Assembly (NCBI RefSeq): GCF_001581925.1
Contig: NZ_LQZA01000001.1
Coordinates: 682,001 to 746,000 of the forward strand
Source: Ferrovum sp. PN-J185
Lineage (GTDB): Bacteria; Pseudomonadota; Gammaproteobacteria; Burkholderiales; Ferrovaceae
Length of the DNA stretch: 64,000 nucleotides
Direction of reading: 5' to 3'
Position 1 is the first letter of the stretch; every line of letters begins with the position of its first letter. Positions 9,776 to 17,589 of this stretch are shown here, piece after piece. Under the pieces are notes generated by a model, which saw nothing but the letters and a program-made list of their open reading frames with translations, made no database searches and had not been told where the DNA came from. A program made the translations under genes and the position numbers.

Positions 9776-10804
9776 ATGAATCTAAATCGACGTGATTTTT
9801 TTAAAAAAACAACTATTATGGCAGCAGGAACCGGCGCCTTTACTTTAGGCTTAAATGAAACTGCTTATGCTGATCATCAGAAAACAAAAAAAACAGAGTT
9901 TAATATGATTGATGGACTTGTATTACTTACTATTAAACAAAAAGATGGCAAAGAAACCCTCGCTATAAAAGATAAAAAAGGTATTTTAGATGTGGTAAAA
10001 GCCTCTTATCAACTACACCTAAATGCCCCTAGTTCATTAGACCAAGCACTTCAAGAAGGGTGGGGACATGAATTAAAACAACTGGTTAATGCTACGCAGA
10101 ATCATCCAAACCTGTGGCTAAAAGAAGATGAAATTCAATATGGTAAATTATTTAAAAATCCAGGGAAAATTGTATGTGTTGGTCTAAATTATCGTCGACA
10201 TGCTCATGAAATCGGAATGCAATTCCCTCGTGTTCCTCCGTTATTTAATAAGTATAACAACTCTTTATTAGCTGCTAATGGTGTTATACCCACTCCCGAC
10301 CCAGCTATTACTCATAAGTTAGATTACGAGACAGAACTTGTCATTGTTATAGGTAAAAGAGCGTTTCAAGTGGCAGAGAATGAGGCATTAAATTATGTGG
10401 CGGGCTATGCCACAGGACAGGATTTTTCTGCAAGAGACTTGCAGTTAGAGTTACCAGCCGGTCAGTGGATGATTGGTAAAACTCTAGAGGGTTTTGCACC
10501 AATAGGACCCTATATGGTTTCTGCAGATCTAATTAAGGATCCTAATAACTTGTCGGTTGAAACATGGGTTAATGGCGAGAAGAGACAATCCTCAAATACG
10601 TCTGATTTTATTTTTAACACACAACAAATGATTTCATATGTCAGTCAACATTTCCCTTTGGAAGCCGGAGACATTGTTTTTACTGGTACTCCAGAAGGAG
10701 TTATTTTAGGTAAACCTAAGGATAAACAAGTCTGGCTGAAAAAAGGGGATAAAGTTGTATCTAAGGTAGGAGATTTGGGTGAACTGCAATTTTCTCTTGG
10801 TTGA
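9776..10804 (+). CDS. Tat-exported fumarylacetoacetate hydrolase (FAH) family protein
   Basis: The N-terminus NRRDFFKK (residues 4-11), a hydrophobic stretch and an A-Y-A cleavage site near residue 32 form a twin-arginine signal, so the folded protein should reach the periplasm. The mature part is an FAH-fold domain: GKIVCVGLNYRRHAHE, then the acidic metal ligands in LDYETELVIVIG and GQDFSARD, and the C-terminal FTGTPEGV signature. FAH relatives are usually cytoplasmic Mg2+/Mn2+ hydrolases, decarboxylases or isomerases of 2-oxo acids. Tat export agrees with a metal cofactor loaded inside the cell. A strong ribosome site (AGGGGG) precedes the ATG. The substrate is unknown; the adjacent symporter may take up its product. 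Confidence 0.85.
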   Translation: MNLNRRDFFKKTTIMAAGTGAFTLGLNETAYADHQKTKKTEFNMIDGLVLLTIKQKDGKETLAIKDKKGILDVVKASYQLHLNAPSSLDQALQEGWGHELKQLVNATQNHPNLWLKEDEIQYGKLFKNPGKIVCVGLNYRRHAHEIGMQFPRVPPLFNKYNNSLLAANGVIPTPDPAITHKLDYETELVIVIGKRAFQVAENEALNYVAGYATGQDFSARDLQLELPAGQWMIGKTLEGFAPIGPYMVSADLIKDPNNLSVETWVNGEKRQSSNTSDFIFNTQQMISYVSQHFPLEAGDIVFTGTPEGVILGKPKDKQVWLKKGDKVVSKVGDLGELQFSLG

Positions 10805-10816
10805 GTGATGCAGATT

Positions 10817-10845
10817 AAAAAAGTACTGTATTACAGTGCTTTTTT
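10817..10845 (+). terminator. Rho-independent terminator after the FAH-family gene
   Basis: The arms AGTACTGTA and TACAGTGCT (one G-U pair) form a hairpin with A-runs before and six T residues after, 12 nt beyond the stop of the FAH gene. It should separate the bio/symporter region from the secretin cluster. Confidence 0.75.
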
Positions 10846-10931
10846 ATAAATAAAAAAATTGTTGTTTTACGGTTAAAAAATAATAAATTTTCGGTACATG
10901 ATAAGAAATAATTTATTTTTATTATTTCGCC

Positions 10932-12155
10932 ATGTACACGAAAAATATATTTGCTGATATTTTCAATATTGTAGTTTTTTTACTACTAATCATCCAGCCC
11001 TCTCAGGGGTGGTGTGACCATATCTCTACACTTGGTGCTCAATCTCAAGTTATACAATTAGTTATCGGTGAGAGTAAATCTATATCTATTACTCATATTA
11101 AACGCATTGTAGTATCAAATCCGAAAATTGTTGATGTTCAATATGCAAATAATGAAATGCTTTATATAGTAGGAAAATCACTCGGCAATTCATCTATATT
11201 AATTTCAACAGATAAAAAGCAGTATATCTACACAATTGATGTAATAAATAATATAAAACCGCTGTTAGATAAAATAAAAACAGTCTTTCCTAATGAAAAT
11301 AAACTACTTATTCAATCAATAAACGGAGATATTCTTTTATCTGGAGAAGTGTCTACTAATCTTATTAAGAATAAAGTAATTCTATTAACAGGTCATTTAT
11401 ATAAAAATAAGATCGTTGATTTACTTACAGTAAAAAAGGATCCTCAAATATTATTAGAAGTTAAGGTTGTTGAAATACAAAAAAATTACGAAAATAAATT
11501 TGGATCAACATTATACGGATCAAATAGCACAAAAAGCTTGTCTGGTATTAGTAACTTTTCTACAGGTTCGCTAGGACAATTTACCATTTTAAAGGGTGGA
11601 ATTACTACTATAATTGATACGCAATTAACAAAGGATAATGCAAAGATTTTGGCGCAGCCAAATATTATTTCCATGGATAACAAGACAGCTAGTTTTCTTG
11701 CTGGTGGAAAATTATTTATCCCTATTCCTATTGCGACAAACTTAGGAGTAAGTTCAGTATCACTACAAGAAGAAAATTATGGGGTTAGTCTTAAATTTAC
11801 ACCACATATTATTTCAGACAATAGAGTTGGTTTAGCGATTGATTCTGAAGTATCAGAATTGGCAGTTTCTTCTACTACATATGGAACTGGTAATAATTTA
11901 ACTATTATTCCAACTATTATGACAAGAAAAGCAAGTACAAGCTTATTATTAAACGATGGAGATAGTTTGGTTATTGGAGGATTACTACAAAATAATATAA
12001 GTAAAGTAATTCAAGCTTTCCCTTATTTATCAGAATTACCAATATTAGGATTGTTATTTAAAAGTCATGACTATCAGGAAAATAAAACTGAATTAATATT
12101 TGTTGTGACAATAAGGTTTATTGATAATACTGCTTCAGATGTTTATTTTAGATAA
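10932..12155 (+). CDS. Orphan CpaC/RcpA-like secretin with pilus-type N-terminal domain
   Basis: Exported outer-membrane pore protein of 407 residues. After a signal peptide (hydrophobic about 10-24) comes a domain like the N-terminal part of Flp-pilus secretins (about 35-105: VIQLVIGESKSI, VSNPKIVDV, LGNSSILI). A BON-like segment (about 110-165) and the secretin core (about 175-395, with QPNIISMDNKTASFLAGG and SLVIGGLL) follow. No CpaB, CpaF, TadB or pilin gene lies nearby. The next genes are a GGDEF protein, a GT2 synthase and a YaiO-like barrel protein. I infer a role in surface polymer export, but a secretin left from a tad locus is an alternative. No clear ribosome site precedes the ATG. 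Confidence 0.82.
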   Translation: MYTKNIFADIFNIVVFLLLIIQPSQGWCDHISTLGAQSQVIQLVIGESKSISITHIKRIVVSNPKIVDVQYANNEMLYIVGKSLGNSSILISTDKKQYIYTIDVINNIKPLLDKIKTVFPNENKLLIQSINGDILLSGEVSTNLIKNKVILLTGHLYKNKIVDLLTVKKDPQILLEVKVVEIQKNYENKFGSTLYGSNSTKSLSGISNFSTGSLGQFTILKGGITTIIDTQLTKDNAKILAQPNIISMDNKTASFLAGGKLFIPIPIATNLGVSSVSLQEENYGVSLKFTPHIISDNRVGLAIDSEVSELAVSSTTYGTGNNLTIIPTIMTRKASTSLLLNDGDSLVIGGLLQNNISKVIQAFPYLSELPILGLLFKSHDYQENKTELIFVVTIRFIDNTASDVYFR

Positions 12156-12277
12156 TTATATGTCTATCTAGTTAATTATAATTAAGAATCTACTGATAGA
12201 TAGTTGTCTTAATTGAACTAATGTTTTGAAATATGAGACGCTAATATGCCAATATCAAATATCGTTAAGGATTTGGC

Positions 12278-13012
12278 ATGTTATACAAATCATACAATCA
12301 TGTAACTATTTCCCTATGGATTATATTAATTTGTATATTAGGTATGCTTACATATTACTTGTGTACATTAATATACCCACATTTTGATTATGTTTTTGTT
12401 TTTAAAATGTTATATAACAGTCCTATTTCTTTATCGTTCATTACAAGTATTTTTATTACCAAATTAATTTTAAGTAATAAACGCTTAAAACGAGATTTGC
12501 AATATGACGAACTTACACATTTGTATTCAAGAAGAGAGATTTTTCACAAAGCTAATCAAGAAATATTTCGAGCAAACAGAAATCATAAGCCATTAGCAAT
12601 AATAATTATTGATGTTGATAATTTTAAAGGTATAAATGATAGTCTCGGCCATCCGATAGGTGATTATGTATTAAAAAATGTTGCTGCAGATTTTTTAAAA
12701 GTAGTAAGAAATATCGATCACGTAGGTAGAATAGGTGGCGACGAGTTTTTAATAGTCTTACCTGAAACTAACTTTAATGATGCTAAAATTGTTGCTGACA
12801 GAATTAGAACAGTAGTCAGTGAACATTCATATCAAATAGCACTTAATCAACAAACTAAAATTACTGTAAGTATAGGTATTACAATTTATAAGGCTGAAGA
12901 AAATCTTACCAAAGATAATGTTTTAACAATTGATCAATTGATAAAAAAAGTTGATCAAGCATTACTTTTTGTAAAGCAAAATGGAAAGAATCACACTTAC
13001 TGTATCAATTAA
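12278..13012 (+). CDS. Membrane-anchored diguanylate cyclase (GGDEF)
   Basis: 244-residue protein with two N-terminal membrane helices (about 11-33 and 45-67) and a cytoplasmic GGDEF domain. The active-site motif GGDEF is intact at 153-157. The product-binding inhibitory site RxxD is present five residues upstream as RNID (144-147), so the enzyme should make c-di-GMP from two GTP and be inhibited by its product. The metal-binding DVDNFKGIND stretch is also intact. There is no sensory domain apart from the membrane part. Its place between a secretin and a GT2 synthase suggests local c-di-GMP control of polymer synthesis. Confidence 0.9.
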   Translation: MLYKSYNHVTISLWIILICILGMLTYYLCTLIYPHFDYVFVFKMLYNSPISLSFITSIFITKLILSNKRLKRDLQYDELTHLYSRREIFHKANQEIFRANRNHKPLAIIIIDVDNFKGINDSLGHPIGDYVLKNVAADFLKVVRNIDHVGRIGGDEFLIVLPETNFNDAKIVADRIRTVVSEHSYQIALNQQTKITVSIGITIYKAEENLTKDNVLTIDQLIKKVDQALLFVKQNGKNHTYCIN

Positions 13013-13082
13013 ACAAAATATGTAATTTGACAGATAGCTAATCCACCAATTCATAAATAACATTTAGTTAACGTTAAATTGA

Positions 13083-14402
13083 ATGTTAATTATGAATAAT
13101 CATTTATCTATCAAGTATAAATTCTCTATCGCTACTTTTATTTCAATTAATTGGGCTATTTTTTCAATATGGGTTTCGCAAAGATGGTTTGAAGAACTTT
13201 CAATAATTACAGGTCAATTTGTTGCATTTTTTTTAATTACATTTATTGCGATAATTCCTGGCTTTATCAATATGTTTGTATTTTTTTCTCTATTATTTGA
13301 TAAACGACCAATATTTAAAAAAATTGATAGTTATCCAAATATTGATATCTTAATAGCCGCATATAACGAAGAAAATACTATACAAGAAACAATTAAAAGT
13401 ATATTAAGTCAAGATTATCCATCATCTATTCATATCTATATTGTTAATGACGGATCGCAAGATAATACAAAGAAAAAAATTTTAGATCTAAAACTCAGTG
13501 CTGATTTGTTAACTTTAATCGATTTGACAATTAATAAAGGTAAAGCTAATGCATTAAATATAGGATTGAACTATTTGCTTTCTGACTTGGTTATTACAAT
13601 AGATGCAGATTGTTTATTAATAAAAAACTCAATTAAAAATCTCGTTTCTCGTTATCTGTCTGATCCTCCCAATACTAAAGCAGTTGCAGGAACCATACTT
13701 GTAGGTAATTCTAGAAAAAACTGGTTAACAAAGGTACAAGAGTGGGATTACTTTTTGGGGATTAGTGCTGTCAAAAGAATTCAATCAATGTATCAAGGTA
13801 CGTTAGTTGCACAAGGCGCTTTTTCATTATATGAAAGACAAACGGTATCAAAATTAGGTGGTTGGCCTAATATGGTTGGTGAAGATATTGTACTTACTTG
13901 GAATATCTTAAAAACTGGTTGGCGGGTTGGACATGCTGAAAACGCCTGTGTATTTACTAAGTGTCCTGATACATTACTTCAATTTATTAAACAAAGACAA
14001 AGATGGTCAAGGGGATTAATAGAAGCATTTAAACAAAACCCACAAATAATTTTTAAATTACGATTAAACAGTATATATATTTGGTGGAATTTACTATTTC
14101 CATTTATAGATATTGCTTATACATTTGGTTTTATACCCGGATTAATTCTGGCTTTAACCGGACGCTTCTGGATTGTTGGTCCTATGACATTGGCTTTAAT
14201 CCCTCCTTCTTTGATTTTAAATAATATTATGTATCGTGCTGCCAGGCATACCTTCATAAATGAAAACATTACTATCAGAAAGAATTTATTAGGTTTTATT
14301 TTATATATATTGGCTTATGGACTGATTTTACAGCCTGCTTGTGTATATGGATATATTTCTGAATTATTAGGTTTTAAAAAAGTCTGGGGTACAAAACAAT
14401 GA
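13083..14402 (+). CDS. Processive GT2 glycosyltransferase, PgaC/BcsA-like membrane synthase
   Basis: Inner-membrane family 2 glycosyltransferase of 439 residues. Two N-terminal helices (about 12-75) precede the catalytic domain, which carries NDGS, the DxD-type motif D174-A-D176, GED and the QRQRW box (304-308) that marks processive synthases such as cellulose, hyaluronan and poly-N-acetylglucosamine synthases. Further helices follow (about 330-425). Length and layout resemble PgaC or YaiP more than BcsA, and I see no PilZ domain, so c-di-GMP would have to act through another protein. The stop overlaps the YaiO-like gene by 4 nt (ATGA). The sugar and polymer cannot be told from sequence. Confidence 0.9.
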   Translation: MLIMNNHLSIKYKFSIATFISINWAIFSIWVSQRWFEELSIITGQFVAFFLITFIAIIPGFINMFVFFSLLFDKRPIFKKIDSYPNIDILIAAYNEENTIQETIKSILSQDYPSSIHIYIVNDGSQDNTKKKILDLKLSADLLTLIDLTINKGKANALNIGLNYLLSDLVITIDADCLLIKNSIKNLVSRYLSDPPNTKAVAGTILVGNSRKNWLTKVQEWDYFLGISAVKRIQSMYQGTLVAQGAFSLYERQTVSKLGGWPNMVGEDIVLTWNILKTGWRVGHAENACVFTKCPDTLLQFIKQRQRWSRGLIEAFKQNPQIIFKLRLNSIYIWWNLLFPFIDIAYTFGFIPGLILALTGRFWIVGPMTLALIPPSLILNNIMYRAARHTFINENITIRKNLLGFILYILAYGLILQPACVYGYISELLGFKKVWGTKQ

Positions 14403-15328
14403 CCAGACTAGTACTATTATTAATTTTGAATCTCTTCATTGTTAATATTTATGCAGAAAGTGTAGGGGGATTTAGTGGGATTTCAATACCCAACCTTTAT
14501 TTATCAAATGATAGTGAGGGATTAAATATATCAAAAATTGGAGGAGGATTTTATCCTCAATATTCAGACCCAGGTCATTTTGTAGGTATAAGTTACCAAA
14601 ACAATCACTATAGTCAAAATTCATGGTCTAAAACTGCTAATCAGTATGGACTTATCTATAACAACTATAATCTAAAGGATTGGTCTGGATACAATATTAA
14701 TTTAAATGTAAATAACTTAAATGGATCTCATCTATTAGTTACTGATAGCCAAATAAATTTTAAAATAAATACAACTACTAATACTCAATTACTCGTAAAT
14801 CGAGATCGTATTGAAACTCAACCTTCTTTAGATAGCGGAATTTTTTATACTTTAAGTGGTGTTTCATTAGAGCATCAATTTATTAAACGATTATCTTTGG
14901 TTGGGTTACTGGGCATGATGGATATATCAGATGGAAACAAAAGATGGTTAGTTAAAGCAAAGTTAATTTATGATTTGTTTCCAAATCAAGGTGTAAATTT
15001 ACAACTGCGATATAGACAATTTCGTGACACCAACACACAACTTCCAAACAATTACTTTAATCCTGATTATTATTCAGAAAGTCTTGCTGGTCTAGGGATT
15101 AGGCAGCATCTTTCTGGATGGGTAATATCTGGATTTGCTGGTGTAGGAAGACAATATGTGACAGGAACACCTTCCACAGTTACAAAATTAATAGAGGGTA
15201 GTGTTGATAGTCCAGTATATTCTCGTATATTTTTTAGAGCGCGAGCTGGTTGTAGTAATGCAGGTGAGTTTCAAGGACCCAATTACAGTTATCGTTATTG
15301 GATGAATGAATTTATTTTTTCTTATTAA
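14399..15328 (+). CDS. YaiO-like outer-membrane beta-barrel protein
   Basis: 309 residues with a signal peptide (hydrophobic 3-17, cleavage near IYA|ES) and then alternating-pattern strands rich in Y, G and N, ending in an aromatic residue (FIFSY), as outer-membrane barrels do. The repeated GISYQNNHYSQ, GLIYNNYN and LQLRYRQFRD strands resemble the YaiO family. It is translationally coupled to the GT2 synthase, so it most likely passes or anchors the polymer made by that enzyme. Family assignment is from general pattern rather than a decisive motif. The gene shares the strong AT bias of this cluster. Confidence 0.7.
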   Translation: MTRLVLLLILNLFIVNIYAESVGGFSGISIPNLYLSNDSEGLNISKIGGGFYPQYSDPGHFVGISYQNNHYSQNSWSKTANQYGLIYNNYNLKDWSGYNINLNVNNLNGSHLLVTDSQINFKINTTTNTQLLVNRDRIETQPSLDSGIFYTLSGVSLEHQFIKRLSLVGLLGMMDISDGNKRWLVKAKLIYDLFPNQGVNLQLRYRQFRDTNTQLPNNYFNPDYYSESLAGLGIRQHLSGWVISGFAGVGRQYVTGTPSTVTKLIEGSVDSPVYSRIFFRARAGCSNAGEFQGPNYSYRYWMNEFIFSY

Positions 15329-15348
15329 TACCAAAAGGAGAATGCTTT

Positions 15349-15777
15349 ATGAGTCAATTATCTAGATTAAGTAAAGATTTATTTGGTGATTTTTTTTCTG
15401 ATTATCCTTCATTAGGTTATTTAGTTAGACCTTTACATGGTGATACACTACCAAGTACATTTAATGTAGATATTTCAGAGAATAATGATGCTTATGTAAT
15501 TCGGGCTGAGTTACCAGGCGTACAAAAGGAAAACATTAATATAAATATTGATGATAAAAATATATCTATTTCTGCTGAGATCAAACAAGAAGATAAAAAA
15601 ACTGAAGATGAAAAAGTTATTCGTAGTGAATGTTACTATGGTTCTGTATCTCGTTCTTTCAGTTTACCTACCTCAATTGATCAAAAAACTTCAAATGCCA
15701 ATTATGAAAACGGTATTTTAGTACTTACTTTAAGTAAAAAAAGTGGTACTAATGGTATGTCACTAAAAATCAATTAA
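15349..15777 (+). CDS. Small heat-shock protein, Hsp20/alpha-crystallin family
   Basis: 142-residue ATP-independent chaperone. The alpha-crystallin domain runs from about residue 38 (FNVDISENNDAYVIRAELPGV) to the conserved NYENGILVLTL, followed by a short tail ending in a K-I-N variant of the IxI anchoring motif. It starts 20 nt after the YaiO-like gene behind a strong AAAGGAG ribosome site. It could be read through from the polysaccharide genes or have its own promoter; no ROSE-type thermosensor fits in 20 nt. Role in the cluster is unknown and may be only positional. Confidence 0.93.
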   Translation: MSQLSRLSKDLFGDFFSDYPSLGYLVRPLHGDTLPSTFNVDISENNDAYVIRAELPGVQKENININIDDKNISISAEIKQEDKKTEDEKVIRSECYYGSVSRSFSLPTSIDQKTSNANYENGILVLTLSKKSGTNGMSLKIN

Positions 15778-15791
15778 TTTTATCTATAGTC

Positions 15792-15820
15792 AGAATACAC
15801 ATTATTTTAGTGTGTATTCT
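15792..15820 (+). terminator. Perfect hairpin after hsp20, probable terminator
   Basis: Perfect 10-bp arms AGAATACACA and TGTGTATTCT with a 9-nt loop lie 14 nt after the hsp20 stop. The following sequence (ATTATTAATT) is only partly T-rich, so termination may be weak. Confidence 0.55.
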
Positions 15821-15898
15821 ATTATTAATTAGATTCCATACAAACTCTCCTAATTTCAGAATATAATTTAAAAAGTATTTATTTTTTATACGATATTC

Positions 15899-17113
15899 TT
15901 GAAAAACACATTCCGATCCTTAACAAAATTCAATTACCAGATTTGGGCTCTTGGCTCAATTGTTTCAAATATTGGTACGTGGATGCAACGTATTGCACAG
16001 GACTGGTTAGTTTTATCTCAATTAACCAATCACAGTGGAACTTCTGTTGGCATAATAATGGCTTTACAATTTGGACCACCCATCTTGTTGGTGTCCGTTG
16101 CTGGTAAGGTTGTTGATAAGTGTGATCACAGACGTTTACTTATTGTTACTCAGATTGGTTTGGCTTTGACTGCTTTATGTCTAGGTATTCTTGTTTTAAC
16201 TGATTTAATTGTTCTTTGGCATGTTTATTTATTTGCAGGTTTAGTGGGATGCATTAGTGCGTTTGATTCACCCGCAAGACAGACGTTTGTTACTGAGTTA
16301 GTGGGGGATAAAGATTTATCTAATGCAGTGGCATTAAATTCTATTTTATTTAATAGCGCACAACTAGTTGGTCCAGCAGTATCTGGAATATTGATTTCAA
16401 TAATCGGTGCTGGTTGGGTATTTTTACTAAATAGCTTATCATTTGCTGCGGTTATAGTATCACTTGTCTACATGAGGCAAGATGAGCTATTTAAAGCTAA
16501 AAAACAAAAAAATATATCTGGAGGATTTTTATCGAGCCTAATATACATAAGAAACAAACCTGAATTGGTTACTACTTTTATTATGTTATTTATTTTAGGT
16601 ACATATGGTTTAAATTTTCCTGTATTTATTTCTACTGTTTCTATCACTAGTTTTCATGGTGGTGCCCATTTATATGGATTATTGTCGTCAATGATGGCTA
16701 TCGGATCTATTTCTGGTGCTTTATTCATTGCCGGTAAAAAAATCTATAATATAAATATTCTTATATTGAGCTCTATATTTTTTGGTGTTATTGGAATGAT
16801 AACCTCAATGATAACTAATGTTGTTTTGTTTGGAATTTTATTGGGCTGTCTTGGTGCTTTAGCTCAGATCTTTACTACAACTACGAATAGTTATGTACAG
16901 TTGTCTACACTTCCTGAATTAAGGGGTAGGGTAATGGCTATTTATATGGGTATATTTTTGGGCTGTACACCTTTAGGCGCACCTGTAGTAGGTTGGATTG
17001 CTGATAAATATGGACCTAGATGGTCTTTGTTTTTTGGTGCCTTTTCTGGCTGCGTTGCTTCTCTTGTTGGTTATATCTTACAAAAAAAATCTATAAAAAA
17101 ATCAGTTAACTAA
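15899..17113 (+). CDS. MFS exporter, MFS_3/EntS-like
   Basis: 404-residue major facilitator with 12 predicted helices. The N-terminus (FNYQIWALGSIVSNIGTWMQRIAQDWLVL) and FDSPARQTFVTELVG after helix 4 are typical of the MFS_3 group, which includes siderophore and drug exporters. The only start consistent with the family is TTG at 15899; the next Met lies inside helix 1. No ribosome site precedes it, and a TATACG-like -10 lies only a few bases upstream, so translation may begin at or near the transcript 5' end. It stands alone between the hsp20 hairpin and the bufferin operon; the substrate is unknown. Confidence 0.85.
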   Translation: MKNTFRSLTKFNYQIWALGSIVSNIGTWMQRIAQDWLVLSQLTNHSGTSVGIIMALQFGPPILLVSVAGKVVDKCDHRRLLIVTQIGLALTALCLGILVLTDLIVLWHVYLFAGLVGCISAFDSPARQTFVTELVGDKDLSNAVALNSILFNSAQLVGPAVSGILISIIGAGWVFLLNSLSFAAVIVSLVYMRQDELFKAKKQKNISGGFLSSLIYIRNKPELVTTFIMLFILGTYGLNFPVFISTVSITSFHGGAHLYGLLSSMMAIGSISGALFIAGKKIYNINILILSSIFFGVIGMITSMITNVVLFGILLGCLGALAQIFTTTTNSYVQLSTLPELRGRVMAIYMGIFLGCTPLGAPVVGWIADKYGPRWSLFFGAFSGCVASLVGYILQKKSIKKSVN

Positions 17114-17224
17114 CATCTCCAGTTTTAACTTTTTCAAGTTTATCTGTAATAAATCCCTTTATATTACGACTAAATACAGTAACTATCATAAGTTTATTGT
17201 TATTTTAAATTTTTGGAGAGAAAA

Positions 17225-17551
17225 ATGAGTAAAAAAGCAATGATTCAAGCAGCATTATTATCTGTAGTATCAATAGCAGCTACAACGATTCCTGTTAGTA
17301 GCCATGCAGATTCACTGGGTAAATGTTTTGGTATAGCTAAAGCTGGTCAAAATGGCTGCGCAGGACTAACAGGTAACCATACTTGTAAAGGAACTTCATC
17401 TGAGAATTATAACCCTGGTGATTTCAAGGTTGTCTCTCAAGATGAATGTAAAAAAATGGGAGGTTTATCAAAAGATGAAGCTATGGATATTGTTCACGAT
17501 ACGGCAAAGGTGAAAGCATTTGAAGAAATGATGATTAAGCGTAATTCATAA
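17225..17551 (+). CDS. bufA: Bufferin-type RiPP precursor (DUF2282)
   Basis: 108-residue secreted peptide precursor. The signal peptide runs to about residue 28 (SSHA|DS). The mature part has four cysteines, C34, C45, C54 and C75, in the DUF2282 pattern KCFGIAKAGQNGCAG, NHTCKGTS and DECKKMGG. In characterised bufferins the neighbouring MNIO enzyme converts core cysteines to 5-thiooxazole-type groups, and the product binds copper in the periplasm. A TTG-initiated extension exists (17213), but the ATG at 17225 lies 7 nt after GGAG and begins the signal peptide properly. A terminator hairpin right after the gene should make this message more abundant than the enzyme genes. Confidence 0.88.
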   Translation: MSKKAMIQAALLSVVSIAATTIPVSSHADSLGKCFGIAKAGQNGCAGLTGNHTCKGTSSENYNPGDFKVVSQDECKKMGGLSKDEAMDIVHDTAKVKAFEEMMIKRNS

Positions 17552-17553
17552 TT

Positions 17554-17579
17554 AAAAAGGGCAAATTTTGCCCTTTTTT
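17554..17579 (+). terminator. Attenuating terminator between bufA and bufB
   Basis: Arms AAAAAGGGC (17554-17562) and GCCCTTTTT (17570-17578) with a 7-nt loop and a run of six T form a strong intrinsic terminator 3 nt after the bufA stop and 10 nt before bufB. Partial read-through would give far more precursor than modifying enzyme, a common RiPP arrangement. Confidence 0.85.
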
Positions 17580-17589
17580 AGGCAATGAA

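Noticed and set aside
10894-10937. GTACATG/CATGTAC inverted repeat flanking the secretin start
   Set aside because: Arms of only 7 bp at a 30-bp distance in AT-rich DNA are likely by chance.
12156-12277. Nested short inverted repeats between the secretin and GGDEF genes
   Set aside because: Arms of 6-8 AT-rich bases without a T-run; not enough for a terminator or regulatory claim.
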